Origin: Neocallimastix lanati (nom. inval.)
Taxonomy: Eukaryota > Neocallimastigomycota > Neocallimastigomycetes > Neocallimastigales > Neocallimastigaceae
Assembly (NCBI GenBank): GCA_016946835.1
Contig: JACVTC010000055.1
Span: 702,501 to 766,500 of the forward strand
DNA: 64,000 nucleotides
Direction of reading: 5' to 3'
Shown here: in pieces, positions 18,233 to 31,435 of the stretch
Numbering within the stretch: position 1 is the stretch's first letter
Layout of the letters: every line of letters starts with the position of its first letter
Program-made: the position numbers and the translations under genes
Notes under the pieces: model-generated
Told to the model about the DNA's origin: nothing
The model's database searches: none
Seen by the model: only the letters and a program-made list of their open reading frames with translations

Positions 18233-19064
18233 TTAAAAATTTGTAGACTCAGCTATCGGTCTCATTTCTTCCATTAATTTTACAGTATTGGAACATATTT
18301 CCTTGATACCGTCACAACTATCTGTACCCATAGGAAGGGATTCATAGGGATCTTCCATTTCGGCAACCTTAATATAAAGTTCAGCGGCTTTTTCTGGATC
18401 ACCAGCTTGATTTCCATTTTGCCCCTTATAAAATTTCATATTCTCATCATAAAGTTGTCGGTAGGGTGAATTTTCAGGAATGGTGGTTTCATAAGAAGAG
18501 CCAAAAAATTCGGTTCTCATAAATCCTGGCTTCACATCGGTAACATGAATTCCAAATGATTTAACTTCTTGGGATAGGGTTTCGGAAATGGCTTTAACAG
18601 CATGCTTTGTGGCACAATAAAGACCAGAAAGTGGACCAACATTATAGGCACCAAGACTACTAACATTGAAAATATGTCCACTTTTTTGTTCTCTCATCAC
18701 GGGTAATACATTTCTTGTTACATTAAGTAATCCAAAAACATTCACGTCAAATAAGGCACGAGCATCTCTGTCAGTAATTTCTTCAATGGTAGCTAGATGG
18801 GTAAAACCTGCATTATTAACGAGGACATCAATTCTACCAAATTTAACCTTTACTTTCTCTATTACGTCATGAACCTTTTTTTTCATCTGTAATTTTCATA
18901 GCAAGAGGTAAAAATTTTTCATTTTCAGGACCAAATATGTTAATAAGACTTTCTTTATTTCTACTAAGAGCAGCAACTAAATAGCCTTCAGATATTAATT
19001 TCGAAACAAGTGATTTTCCTAAACCTTTAGAACAACCTGTTACAACCCAAACCTTCTTACCCAT
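18233..19064 (-). pseudogene. SDR family NAD(P)-dependent oxidoreductase, frameshifted
   Basis: A short-chain dehydrogenase/reductase of about 276 residues, the usual length for classical SDRs. The first segment (19064 down to 18867) has the nucleotide-binding motif TGCSKGLG at residues 9-16. The second (18886 down to 18233) has NNAG, the structural Asn of DVNVFG, the catalytic Ser of NVSSLG and the YCATK active site. Layout and the VKPGFMRTEF segment resemble the bacterial 17-beta-HSD-like SDR group; the substrate cannot be told. The two segments lie in different frames: a run of eight T (18876-18883, A8 on the coding strand) has one base too many. Removing one would give an uninterrupted protein. 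Either this is a sequencing error in a homopolymer or a recent mutation. No intron is seen. Composition is clearly richer in G+C than its surroundings, consistent with transfer from bacteria, which is common in gut fungi. Confidence 0.85.
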
Positions 19065-20751
19065 CTTTAAAATTTTTATTTTTTTTTTTTAAAAAAAAAA
19101 ATAAATATTTTTAAATAATAAAAAAGAAAATTTTTTTTTCATTATCTTTAACCTATTTTTTTTACTTAACTTTTTTTTTTACTTAACATATTTTTTTTAC
19201 TTTACACTAATCATATCTAATAATTTATTATTATTTTATTATTTTAATTAAACCATTTTTATTTTTTTTTTACATTTTTTATTAAATATTATAAAAGAAA
19301 ATTATATCATAATATGATAACCAAAAAACCAATAATAAAATTAATAAAATTTTTGTTTGATGTAGTATACACCAATCATTTCGCCAATAAAATATATTTG
19401 GGAAAATGGGAAGGTTGCATTTCGTCAAATGACGCATTATTATAAAAGTGGCACATTAAATATTTAATAATAATTAAATATTATTTATTATTTATTTATT
19501 TATTATGAATAAATTCTTATTAATGTATAAGAAAATATTTTTAAATATTTAAAAACTTTTTTCTAAATTTTTATTTATTGATTGATTTAAAAATTATTAA
19601 ATACTGTGGCTTAGATAAAAGTAAAAACAACAACCACAATATTTTGTGGTGTGGAATTAACGTCCGATGATGATAACTTTTATACATTTTTTTACACATT
19701 CATGCTACCTTGGGGAAAATTAGTTATAGGAAGAGATATTTGCTCCTTTCTCTACTTGATGATCTTATTTGTAATTTAGGTTAATAAGAAATATGTCACC
19801 AATGATGAGAGAATAATAATAATACAAAAAAAAAAAAAAAAAAAAAAAATGAAAAATGAAAAAATATGGATGTCATTTTTATTATTAAGTAGGTTTTAAT
19901 GCATAAAAAATATTAGTCCTTTTATTGTTGTCGATAGAAAGACCAGAAATTTTAAGAATGGATTCAGTTTTAGAATTCTCTTAAATTATAATTATTTAAA
20001 GTGATAGATTTTATCTAACAAAAAATTTGGATATTTTAATTTACATTTCAGGCAGTTTTAATAAAATAATATCTTTTTTTTTCTTAAAAAAAATATATAT
20101 ATATATATATATATATTAAATAATAAAAATGTTTGAACTGGGGTTTGAATCATTAAAATCCTTATTAAAAAATTAAATAAATGAATATGTTCTCTCTTTG
20201 AATTTTTATAATTTATTTAGTTTTTAAAAAAAAAAATTATTAAATATACTTTTTTTTTTTTAAATTAAATATATTATTAAAGATAATCATAAAATTAAAA
20301 TTAAAAAAAAGTAGTCATAATTAAAAGAGAAAACGTTAAAACATATAAAAACAATAAAAATAAAAAAAAAATATTGAATGATATATTGGTAGAGTCATAA
20401 TAAAATAAATATTGAAATAATATATAAAATAACAAATTAAAAAGCATCATAATAATATAAATAATATATATAATATAAATAATACAAATAATATTAATAA
20501 TATAAATAATTAATATATTATTAATAATATAAATAATATAAATAATTAATATAATATTAATAATATAAATAATATTAATAATATAAATAATATAAATAAT
20601 TAATAGGTTTAAAGATAATAAATTAAAAAAATGTCATAATATAAATAATATAAATGATTAATTAGGTTGAAACATTAATGAAAAAAGGCTTAACCATTAA
20701 TAAAAAAAAATAATTAATAATTAAGATAAACGAATATATATACATAAAACC

Positions 20752-20795
<44 letters not shown>

Positions 20796-22870
20796 TAATA
20801 ATAATAATAAATAATAATAAAAATAAAAAAGAAATTAAAATAAAAATTAATTATGATTTGAATTAAATTGAATTAATAATAATAAATAAAAATTAAAAAT
20901 AAATATATAAAAAAAAAAAAAGGCTAAATCAATAGTTATGAAACTGTTTTTTTTTTTTTTTTTTTTTTTTAATCATTTAATTTTTACTGGTTCCCTTTCC
21001 TTTTTTGATAAATAAATCAAATGAACTTTTTTTTATTATTTTATTTTATTTTGTTTTAATTTTTGTTTAATTTTTCATTTTTTTTTTTATTTTATTTTAT
21101 GATGGCTTTCATGCCTTCTTTTAAATTAATATTATATATTTAAAAATAATAATAATAATAATAAACAGTAATCATTATAATAATATTATTAATAATAAGT
21201 AAAATAATATTAATCATGAAATATATTAATATTAAATATAATGATAATAATTAATATAATAAAAGAAACAAATAAAATAAAATAAAATAAAATAAAACTT
21301 TATTAAATAATTTTTTTTTATCATTTCTTTATATGAAGTTTCATTTTTATTTTATTTTATTTTATTTTTTTAAAATGAAGACATTAAATAAAAAAAAAAG
21401 TATTATTAAATGATTTAAAAAAAATAAAATAAAAAAAAATAAAAAAAAAATGTTTATTTAATTATTATTTTAATCTAAATTATGATGATGATGATGATTG
21501 TTTATTTTATGAGAAATAAAAAAAGTCGTAAAATAAGAATGAAATCAATCGAGTTTGAAAGTACCAAAAAAAATAAAAACAACAAATAAATAAATAATAA
21601 ATAAATTGAATCAATTAATAAATAATAAATAATTAAATAATAAATAATTAAATAATAAATAAATAATCAATTATAAATATATATTATATATATATTATAT
21701 GTATTATTATTATATAATTCTACAATTTTATAGTTATTTATTTATTTATTTATTAATTTATTTTATTAATTTAATTATTTTATCTCCTAACCCATTAAAG
21801 ATTAATATGATTAGCTGTTAAAATAAAAAAAAAGTGGATAAATTAAATTTAAGAAAAGTTAAAAAATAAATATAAAATTAAAAAACTTTATTTTATTACT
21901 AATCCAATAGATTCTTAATATATTCATACCTAATAAAATTAAATAAGAATAATAATAATAAAAAAAAAATTATTATTAAAAAAATTATTATATTTAATTA
22001 GGTTGATTTTAATAACTATAGATATATTTATAATAATTCAATATATTTATTTAAATAAATAATACTTTTATAATTCAATATATTTATTTAAATAAATAAA
22101 TAATACTTTTATAATTCAATATATTTATTTAAATAAATAATACTTTTATAATCTTAGTAGAGTTTGATATTTAAATAATATGTCATAATTCATATACATG
22201 TTTGTATAGACTAAATAGTTTTGTAATGTTGAGTGATAATTTATAGAGTTATTTTCATTTTTTTTTTTTTTTAATTTTTTTTTTTATTTATTCCAATAAA
22301 ATTTAATAAGTTAATAATAATAAAATAATAATAATAATAATGATAAGAAAAAAAAATTTTTTTTTATTATTTAAAAGTTCATAATCATTTTTATATTTGT
22401 ATTTGTATTTTCATTTCATTTTATATTATTTTATATTTGTGTTTTATTTTTTTTTTATTTTATTTTATTTTATTTTTTTTTTTTTTTAAATTTTTTTGAA
22501 ATCATTCGATCATCGGATGATACTTTCCATTTATGGTCAAAAAAAAAAAAAAAAGATTTGCTGTTTTATTTTAAATTTCGGTAATGATTGAATGGATTTA
22601 TAAGGATTAGAAAATAATTATAGGATGATATATAATCTTAGGAAAAAGGGTAGAGTTTATTTATGCCCTATGAGGTAAAAAGGAGGTCGTGTCACTAATT
22701 GATCCTTCCTTGAGGGTGTGGTTTATGAGATTTCATTACGATGATGCAAAAAAAAAAAAAAAAAAACATTGTAATTGAGCAACCAGTATTAGGAAATATC
22801 TTTTCCTATTAGCCAAAAAAAACTATGCTGAAAAAAAAAAAAAAAAAAGAAATCTTTTTTTCTGTATGGT
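19065..22870. other. Gene-free region upstream of the SDR gene
   Basis: Mostly simple sequence, including AAT runs near 20755-20820 and three copies of a roughly 40-bp unit (22031-22152). At 19377-19429 two CATTTCG motifs (CATTTCGCCAA and GTTGCATTTCGTCAAA) resemble the termini of the fold-back element near 50.8 kb. At 19615-19779 there is an open frame of 54 codons with unusually balanced composition (it includes MLPWGKLVIGRD), with no close start codon; it may be a relic exon, but I do not recognise it. Confidence 0.6.
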
Positions 22871-22930
22871 CTTAAAGGTATCAAAGTCTCATTAGAAATC
22901 TAATGAGACTGAGACTTTGATACCTTTAAG
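22871..22930. repeat. Long near-perfect hairpin (fold-back)
   Basis: The outer arms CTTAAAGGTATCAAAGTCTC (22871-22890) and GAGACTTTGATACCTTTAAG (22911-22930) are exact reverse complements. Between them TCATTAGA and TCTAATGA also pair. The whole can fold into a 26-bp stem with a two-base loop and one six-base bulge made by a GAGACT duplication on the right arm. It is followed by GA-rich and then CT-rich tracts (22931-23005). It could be a fold-back transposon relic or a small-RNA precursor; there is no gene around it. Confidence 0.85.
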
Positions 22931-23241
22931 AGAGAGAGAGAATCAGAGAGACTGAAAACGTTACTGTCTGTCTTCCTCCTCTTCTCTCTCTCTCTTTCTC
23001 TCTCTACCAATCCTAGTATAAAAAAAAAGAAAAAAAAAATTTTTTTTCCACTGTTTTTTTTTTTAATTTACTAAATCATCATTCATTTACCTTATTTTCT
23101 ATTTCCTATTGATTTAGGTTACCTATTACATTAATGTAGGCATTAATGTAATTAAAACTTTTTTTTTTTTTTTTTTAAATTTTTTATATATTTATTTATT
23201 TTAATTTTATTATTTTTTTTTAATTCTATTTTAATTTATAG

Positions 23242-23272
<31 letters not shown>

Positions 23273-23665
23273 GAGTGGAAAGGGTTGCATAAATAGGTTG
23301 TAAGACTTTATGGTACCTTAATGGTGGGTTGTGTAGAATTTGTTTATAAAAAAAAAAAAACAAATTTTTTAAAAAAAAAATTAACAAATTACACATAACA
23401 CATAAAACACAAACAAACAAACAAACAAAAAACAAAAAAAAAAAAAACAAAAGATAATATAAAATAACAATTATTAATTTAATATAAATAAATGAATTAA
23501 AAATAAATAAATTAATAAATAACTAACTAAATAAATAAATAATAAAATTCAATTTGAATGGTTAAACAATTTAAAAAAAAAAAACCAAGAAATATATATA
23601 TATTTTTTTTTTGGTTGTTGTGTATTATTAAAATAGATAGATTAAAAATTTTATTCGATATAAAA
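22931..23665. other. Gene-free DNA with GA/CT tracts
   Basis: It contains GA-rich (22931-22950) and CT-rich (22970-23005) tracts, a short inverted repeat around 23131-23150 (two ATTAATGTA-like motifs), long poly-T runs (23159-23176, 23241-23266), and an AAAC repeat near 23410. No gene is supported. Confidence 0.7.
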
Positions 23666-24055
23666 TAATAAATAATAAATAATTGAATAATAAATAATAA
23701 TTGAATAATTGAATAATTGAATAATAATTGAATAATAAATAATAATTGAATAATTGAATAATAATTGAATAATAAATAATAATTGAATAATTGAATAATA
23801 ATTGAATAATTGAATAATAATTGAATAATAAATAATAATTGAATAATTGAATAATAATTGAATAATTGAATAATAATTGAATAATAAATAATAATTGAAT
23901 AATTGAATAATAATTGAATAATTGAATAATAATTGAATAATTGAATAATAATTGAATAATAAATAATAATTGAATAATTGAATAATAATTGAATAATTGA
24001 ATAATAATTGAATAATAAATAATAATTGAATAATTGAATAATAATTGAATAATAG
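23666..24055. repeat. AATTGAATAATA-type complex tandem array
   Basis: About 390 bases are composed of ATAATTGAATA and AATAAT units in a higher-order pattern of roughly 37-60 bases. The open frame on the minus strand translates to an Ile-Ile-Gln-Leu-Phe-Asn-Tyr-Tyr string and is a repeat artefact. Confidence 0.85.
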
Positions 24056-25642
24056 TATAATATATATTGCATTTAAATTACTAATCTTTTATTTTAAAAT
24101 TTATTTTTTTTTTTTTTTTTCCTTTTTCAATAGTAAAAAAAATAATAATATAAAAAATATACATAAAGATAGATATATAAAGTTATAGATGCTCATATAT
24201 ATTTATATTTAATTATGCATAGTTACATATATTTATATATATTCATATTTAGTTATATACATTTATATTTAATTATGTATATTTATATTTAATAATGTAT
24301 ATTTATATTTAATTATGTATATTTATATGTATTCATATTTAGCTATATACATTTATATTTAATAACGTATATTCATATATATCTATAATTTAATTATATA
24401 TATTTATATATATTCATATTTAGTTGTATATATTTACATATATTTAAATAGGTATGTTTATATATATTTATACTTTTGTACAATGATTCATAATTATAAA
24501 GTTCAGGATAATTATTTGATTTGATTCAATTTACGAAACTTTGATTTTTGGAATAATTAAATTAAATTTGGTGGCTCTACATTCTTTTTTTATATGTAAT
24601 TATTCAAAATTTATTTATTTTATATTTATGTTACATTTTATTATATTATATTATAATATATTATTATTATATTATTTATGTATTATTTTATGTATCATTA
24701 TATATATCATTTTATATTATAATTTTTAATATTATATAGTATAATATATATGAAAGAGGTATAAAGTTGAAATGAATGTAAACAAAAAATTTGTTACATT
24801 TTAATATATTTAAAAATATAATTATCATGTAACTTTTTTTTTTTATTTATTTTTAATTTTTTAGAAATTGTCAAATAATATTACAAAATAGTATATATTA
24901 CTATATATTATAATATATAGTAGTTTTGAATAGTTTAAATCAATTATTTACCTTTGCCTTTTTTGTTTTATTTTATTTTATTTTATTATTTATTATATTT
25001 TATTATATTTTATTTATTTATTTATTTTAATTTAACTTATTTAATGTATTTAACTTTTTAATATATTAATAATATAAATATGTATAAATATTATTCATGT
25101 TTTACAAAATTTATTGAAATCATTAAAATAATATATAATATATAATATAAAATAAATAAAAAAAAAGACAATTTTACATATACATTTCCCCATTTATTCT
25201 TTAATGTAAATAAATTGTATTACATTTTATAAAAGATAAACGAACCATTAAAAGATTTATATATAATCCATTGTATTCCAATATGTAACCATTTAAATAA
25301 TTAATATATTAAGCATAAATAATTAATGTATTATATTAAATATTTATATACAGAAAATTAAAATCCTATATAATAAACTTTGATTTATTTATATTACTAG
25401 TTTATTATTATGTGTTTTTAATATATTAACATTAATATTATGTTATTACTATTGTAAAATCATATATATTATTTTTTAATACATAAAATTTTATTAAATT
25501 ATCATTCATCTATTATAATGATTTTTTTTTTTTATTATGATGATGATGATGAATGATAATTAGTATTTATTTATTTATATATATATATATTTATTTATTT
25601 ATAATGAATTGAAAAGAAAAGAGACAGCAAAATATGAGTTAA

Positions 25643-25713
<71 letters not shown>

Positions 25714-27553
25714 CATTTTTTTTTTAAATTTTTAAATAGTAAAGTGAGAAGGATTACTTATAATGAATATAAAGTAATAATATTAACATTAAAAAAATAT
25801 TTATAATCTTTCTATTCAATTATCTATTTATTTATTTATTTATTCATTTAATAGTTCATCACTTTTTATTTAATTAATGTTTAATAAACAGAATTAATTT
25901 ATTTATGCATATATTAAATGTAAAATTGATTTTAATATAAACATTCAATTTGAATAGGATATACTACAATAAATTGAATAATATATGATTTACTCTTCAA
26001 TGATTTATTTATTTCCATAATTATTTATTCATTCAATTATTTATATAGTTAATTGATTACTTTTGTAAATAATCATTTAAATACATCTTTATCAAATAAT
26101 ACTAAATTACACCTATTTAAATATTTAAATAATAATAATCATAATAAAAAAAAAAATTTTTTTTTATATTAATAATTTAATTTATTATATATATATATAT
26201 ATTTTTTTTTTTTTAATTTTTATTATTAATTTTATTTATTTATTTTTTTTTATTTATTTAGAGTTTATAGTATTATTATTAAAAAAAAATTTTTTTTTAT
26301 ATTATTATTATTATTATTTTTTTATATTTTATATTTTATATTTTAATTTTAATTTTAATTTTTTTTTTTAAATATAAATTATAATTAATAAAAAAAAAAA
26401 AATTTTTTTTTCATATAAAAAGGATTTAATTTTCTTTTAAAAAATATTTTTATTTTTCTTTTTAATAATTAATAATTTTTTTTAATAAAAAATTTTTTTT
26501 TTTTATAAAATATATACTAAATTAAATCATTTATTATACCTTTTTATTTTATTATTTAAATTTTAATTAAAGTTATATATCTATTTTAGATATATGTATT
26601 ATTATTATTTCTTTTCTGTTTTCTTTATTTAAAAAATAAGTTTTATTTTTTATTTTTTTATAATATTAAAATAATAGTTATTATTTTTTTTTTTTTTTAA
26701 AAAAAAAAAAAACAAAGAAATAAAAAATAAAATAAAGTAGAAAACAAAAAGAAAAAAAAAAAAGAATATTTTTTTGATGGCTATATAATTTATTATTATT
26801 TTTTTTTAACAGAAAAAGAGAAAATATTTTTTTTTTTAAAAAAAAAAAGAAGAAATGTTTATACATAACGTTTAAATAGTAAAAAAAAAAAAAAAATTAT
26901 ATTTTTATATATATAAATATATAAATAAACTTTTATTAAGTTACTACACCACTTTGTAAATATTTTTTAGAAGTAAAAACCAAACAATAAATTAATAGTA
27001 TTTTTTTTTATAAAGTATAAAAACAACTGTGCAGTAAAAAAAAAAAAAGTTATTAGAATAAAAACTTTATATTTTTTTGTTTAAATAGAATGTAGTATTA
27101 TTAAAGTTATAAAATAAAAATATAGTATTATTTGAAAGTTTTAGAAGGAAAAATAAACATATTTTAATTTATATATATATGCATATAAAAAAAAAGAAAG
27201 CAAATTTAAGCCAAGATTTATTATTATTAAAGTTTTGAACTAATTTCATAAATTAAGAAAAAAAAAAATAAAAATATCATACCTATATTTCATATCATAA
27301 TTATTTTTATTCATCACTATAACTAATAAAAAAAATTATTAAAATAAAATAAAAACATTATTACAATTAACTGAACTTATCATACAAAAAAAAAAAAAAA
27401 TCATAATTAATATTAAACTTTTTATTTAAGTAATATTTATTATAATTTTAAGAAAAAAAAGTTTAAAAAAATTAAAGAACAACTTTAAGCTTTATATATA
27501 TTAAGATAAAAGAAAAAGAAAAAGAAAAAGATAATCTCTATTAAAATATTAAA
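24056..27553. other. Gene-free A+T-rich DNA
   Basis: Between 24190 and 24450 there are degenerate copies of a TATTTATATTTAATTATGTA-like unit. An AAT run lies at 25646-25686. The rest is homopolymers and ATTT repeats. The last few hundred bases are presumably the promoter of the next gene, with a TATATATA stretch at about 27494-27501 and an AGAAAA purine repeat just before the start codon. Confidence 0.65.
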
Positions 27554-28996
27554 ATGGTTAGTATTAAGAGTTTTAACGAAAGACTAATGAATTATTTAGT
27601 TAGTGAAAAGGGGGATGACACTCTTGTTAATGAAGAAATGATATTTAGGGGTAAAAATATGAAACCTGTAAAAGGAAGAGAAGTTAATCTTCTGATTAAT
27701 CCAGGAAGTGATATTAAACAATGTAAAAGTAATCAAAATACCATGTATCAAAAGAGACCAAGACCAATCTATGGATACCAACATGTTGATTCTAATTTAA
27801 GATATTCATTTACCGCTGATTCATTATATACAGAAGAAGAATCAAAAACGAAATCAACTGATAAATCGTCCATGGCAATGACTGTTGTCGTGAAGAAGAA
27901 TAAATCACCAAAAAGTTTTTTCTCTTCACTTACTAAAAAATTGTTACCAACCAAACGTAATACCGTATCAAGAAAATCAACGATGAAAGGTTCAAAATCT
28001 ATTATGAAGAGAAAAACTGTTAAAGATAAAAATATTAATAATAATCTTTGTTTAAATGTAAACAATATACCCATGAAAGCTATTGAAACTATGTATACCA
28101 TGTCTTTTACAAAACATTCCTATTATATTCAACGTTCCCTAAGAAGAAGTACAATGATTGTCAATTTAATTTCAAATTTTAGAAATACGTATGAAGAACT
28201 TCGTGAAATTGATACACCAAAATTAAAGAGAAGGATTTCATTTAAGAAACGTGTTCCAAGACCTGTAAGGAGAAGTGAACAGCCGAAGGAAGGTAGTTTA
28301 CTTGATTTAAGATTAAGAAGACAGGCTAAATATTATGAAGTCTTTGGAAATACTAAGCCATTTGCTGTTCCAAAACGTAAGAAGAGAATGCCAAAGAAAC
28401 CTTTAATTGACTTTAGTGATTGTGATACCTTACCTAATATTCCTCCAAGTGCTGCTGGTTCTAAGGTAAATCATTACTTGGCAGCAACGAATAATGAGAC
28501 TGAAAGAAAGAAGTTGAAGCCAATAAAGAATCTTGATAAGGAATTATGTCTTATCTTTAATAAGCAATATATACCAGAGGAAGGATTTGATAAGGAAGAA
28601 GAAATGGTTAAGGAAGAGAGAGAAGAAGAAGAAGTAGTAGTAGAAGATGATGATGATGATGATGATGAAAATGATAATATTGCTATTGGCAAGATTCAAA
28701 TGAGTAAAAGAATTAGTGTCAGTGAACTTCAAAACGTTCTTAATCATCCTTATCAACAATATTATGGTATTAATGCAGGAAGAATGATAGAAAATGAAAG
28801 AGCTCAAAATATTACTTCATTTTATGGAAAACTTGCCTATCTTAACTATAGTGAATTGGCTAAAACTTCAATGCCAATCTTTGCAAATCCATTCTCTATC
28901 ACAAAATCACCTACAGATTTGTTGAATGAAGGTATGGTTGATTCCGAAAGTGATGACTATGAGGATAGTGATACTGATAGTGAAAGTGATTCCGAT

Positions 28997-29031
<35 letters not shown>

Positions 29032-29872
29032 AGAAGAAGAAGAAGAAGAAGAATATGAAGAAGAATATGAAGAAGAAGAGGAAGAAGAAAAAATAAAAGT
29101 TGAAGTAGAAAGTGAAAAAGAAAAAGAAAAAGAAAAAATTATTAATGACAATAATAAAATTTTGATACCCTCTCCAACGATTTCAGAAATTACTGAAGTC
29201 TATATACCAAATGAAAAGAAGGAAAGAAAAAGAATATCAGAAGGTACCTTATATCATGAAGGTATGGAAGAATATTCAAAGAATCCTCTTTCCGAAAATA
29301 GTCGTCTTTCCGATATTACCTTGAAGGAAGAAGATAATTCATCAAATGAATGTTCTTTTGTTGTAGTAGATGAACATAATAGTAAAGATATTAATATTGC
29401 TTTTGATTATGAAGAAAAAGAAAATGAAAAGGATAGCTTTGAGAAATCATTTTTGATTATAGAAGATGAAAAAAGTGTATTTGAAGGTCAAAAGAGTGTT
29501 GTGGAAGAAGAAGATGATGATGATGCTTTTTCACTTGAAAATTCATTCCTTTTAGTGGATGAAAAAAGTGGTGAAAGTATTATTTCGAAACATATGTCTA
29601 ATTTTTTATTAAAGAATGCTAAGATATCGATGTCATCAGAAGAGGATGATTCATTCGATCGTTCTATTAATCTTTTAAATAATAATATTTTAAGAGGGAA
29701 GATTACTGTTGACAAATTTGAAAGTAAGGATAAGAAGTTTAATGATATAAAGAAGGATACCATTTCATTATTAAAAAATGAAGAAAAACCATTAAACAGA
29801 ATAGATTCGGGCGTTGATTTAAATTGTATGGATAATATTAGTTTTTTAATGGAAAGAAAGTGTCAAATATAA
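27554..29872 (+). CDS. Acidic, Ser/Glu-rich protein of unknown function (772 aa)
   Basis: A single-exon gene; I do not recognise the family. The ATG sits in an A-rich context (ATTAAAATGG) typical of highly expressed fungal genes, and a poly-A tract follows the stop. The N-terminal half is basic, with a Ser/Lys/Arg-rich segment at about residues 110-160 and Arg/Pro-rich segments near 225-285 that could bind nucleic acid or acidic partners. Two long acidic blocks follow: about 342-375 (Glu then Asp runs) and 463-528 (Ser-Glu, then Glu, then Glu-Lys runs). In the C-terminal third, three short motifs recur about every 31 residues: SFVVVDE (601-607), SFLIIED (632-638) and SFLLVDE (664-670), each in an acidic, Ser-rich setting. 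They fit the pattern of Atg8-interacting (LIR/AIM) motifs. No signal peptide or membrane segment is visible. The protein is probably largely disordered, intracellular and phosphorylated, which is inference. Confidence 0.85.
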
Positions 29873-30538
29873 AAAAAAAAAAAAAAAAATCATTTTAAAT
29901 TTTAAAAAATATAAATTATTATAAATCTAAATCTATAAATATCTTATATTAAATTTAAAAATAAACAATACACTACAAGGAAAAGTTAAATCAATTTCAT
30001 TTTATTAATTTTAATTTTTCATTTTTATTTTTAATTTATAATTTTATTTAGCGCACATATAAAGAAAAAGACAAAAAAAAAAAAAAAAAAATAAATTATA
30101 TCTTATTATTATTATAAATAATTCTATATATATTATCATCATTTAGTTATTGATTAAAATAAAAATAGAAATATTTTTATTCATTACATATTAAAATTAC
30201 ATATTAAATATTTTATCATTATATCATTATAAATATATTATATAAGTTAAGAATTTTTTTTTTTTTTTTAAAAAATAAATAATAAATAATAAATAATAAT
30301 AATAAAAAAAACATTTATAAATATTAAAAAAAAAAAAAAAAAAAAGTTGATTAATATTGTATATGTATTTTTTTTTTTATAATTTGTTCCTATTATTCCT
30401 ATATTGATTAATTTTGTTTATGTATTTTTAAATTAAATTATTTTAAGGTTTTTTCTCTATGGACATGAATTAAATTATTTTAATGTTTTTTTTTTTTTTT
30501 TTTTTTTTTAAGAATACCTCTTTGTTTATATATAATTT

Positions 30539-30587
<49 letters not shown>

Positions 30588-30640
30588 CTAAATTAATTGA
30601 ATAATTATTTCAGAAATCAAAAAACTTTAACATTTCAATA
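29873..30640. other. Gene-free spacer with poly-T tract
   Basis: This holds the 3' flank of the acidic-protein gene, then simple sequence including a T45 run at 30541-30585. No gene is seen. Confidence 0.75.
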
Positions 30641-31391
30641 TCCTATGTATCAATTGGGATTCTTTTGGATTTTTCGAATTAGGTGTGCCTTTAAATTGGA
30701 CATTAGTATTTCCATTAAAAAAGAAAAAAATTAGTCTCAGAAGATTGCCCTAACTGTTGCCCATGTTGTGGTTTGTTTAGTGTTCATGTCCCTAGCTCTT
30801 TTCTCACTGGGATCTTTGTCTGTAAAGAATTGGAAAATTACAGAAATAAATCTTTACCTTTTCTAGATGATCTCTTTTTTTTTTTTTTTTTTTGAAGTTT
30901 GTAATGATAATAGAACAAATAATCCTTGGATATTTGTTTCTTTAGATTCAGAAAAGGAATTATGATCATATGATCATAATATTTTATTATTATATATTGA
31001 GTGCACTTCTTGGTGACCCTTCCATATATGAAAAAAAAAAAAAAAAAAAAAATTAAAAGTTAATGATGGGGGGGGAACAAAGAAAATTAAGTGGACAATA
31101 TTTTCAACTATGTCAACTGTTTTCGTATTTCGTATTTTTTTGTAGGGGAATTGCGGAAGTTTCTAACGAAATATAAAACCTTGAATTTATCGATCTTTTA
31201 GATTAATGATGAAATGATTATTCCCTGGAATCTATTATTGAATCTACCGTTGCCGAGGAGCAATCGACTTACTAAGTCGAAAGAAGGATAAGTCATGGAT
31301 TTTTTTACCTTTTTTTTTCCCCCCCTTCCTCGAGTGAAAAGAACTGATACAGATTCGTTAGATAACATTAATACTGGAAAATTACAAAAAT

Positions 31392-31435
<44 letters not shown>

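Noticed and set aside
28474-29151. Ser-rich frames antisense to the acidic-protein gene
   Set aside because: They are mirror images of GAA/GAT codon runs in the sense gene.
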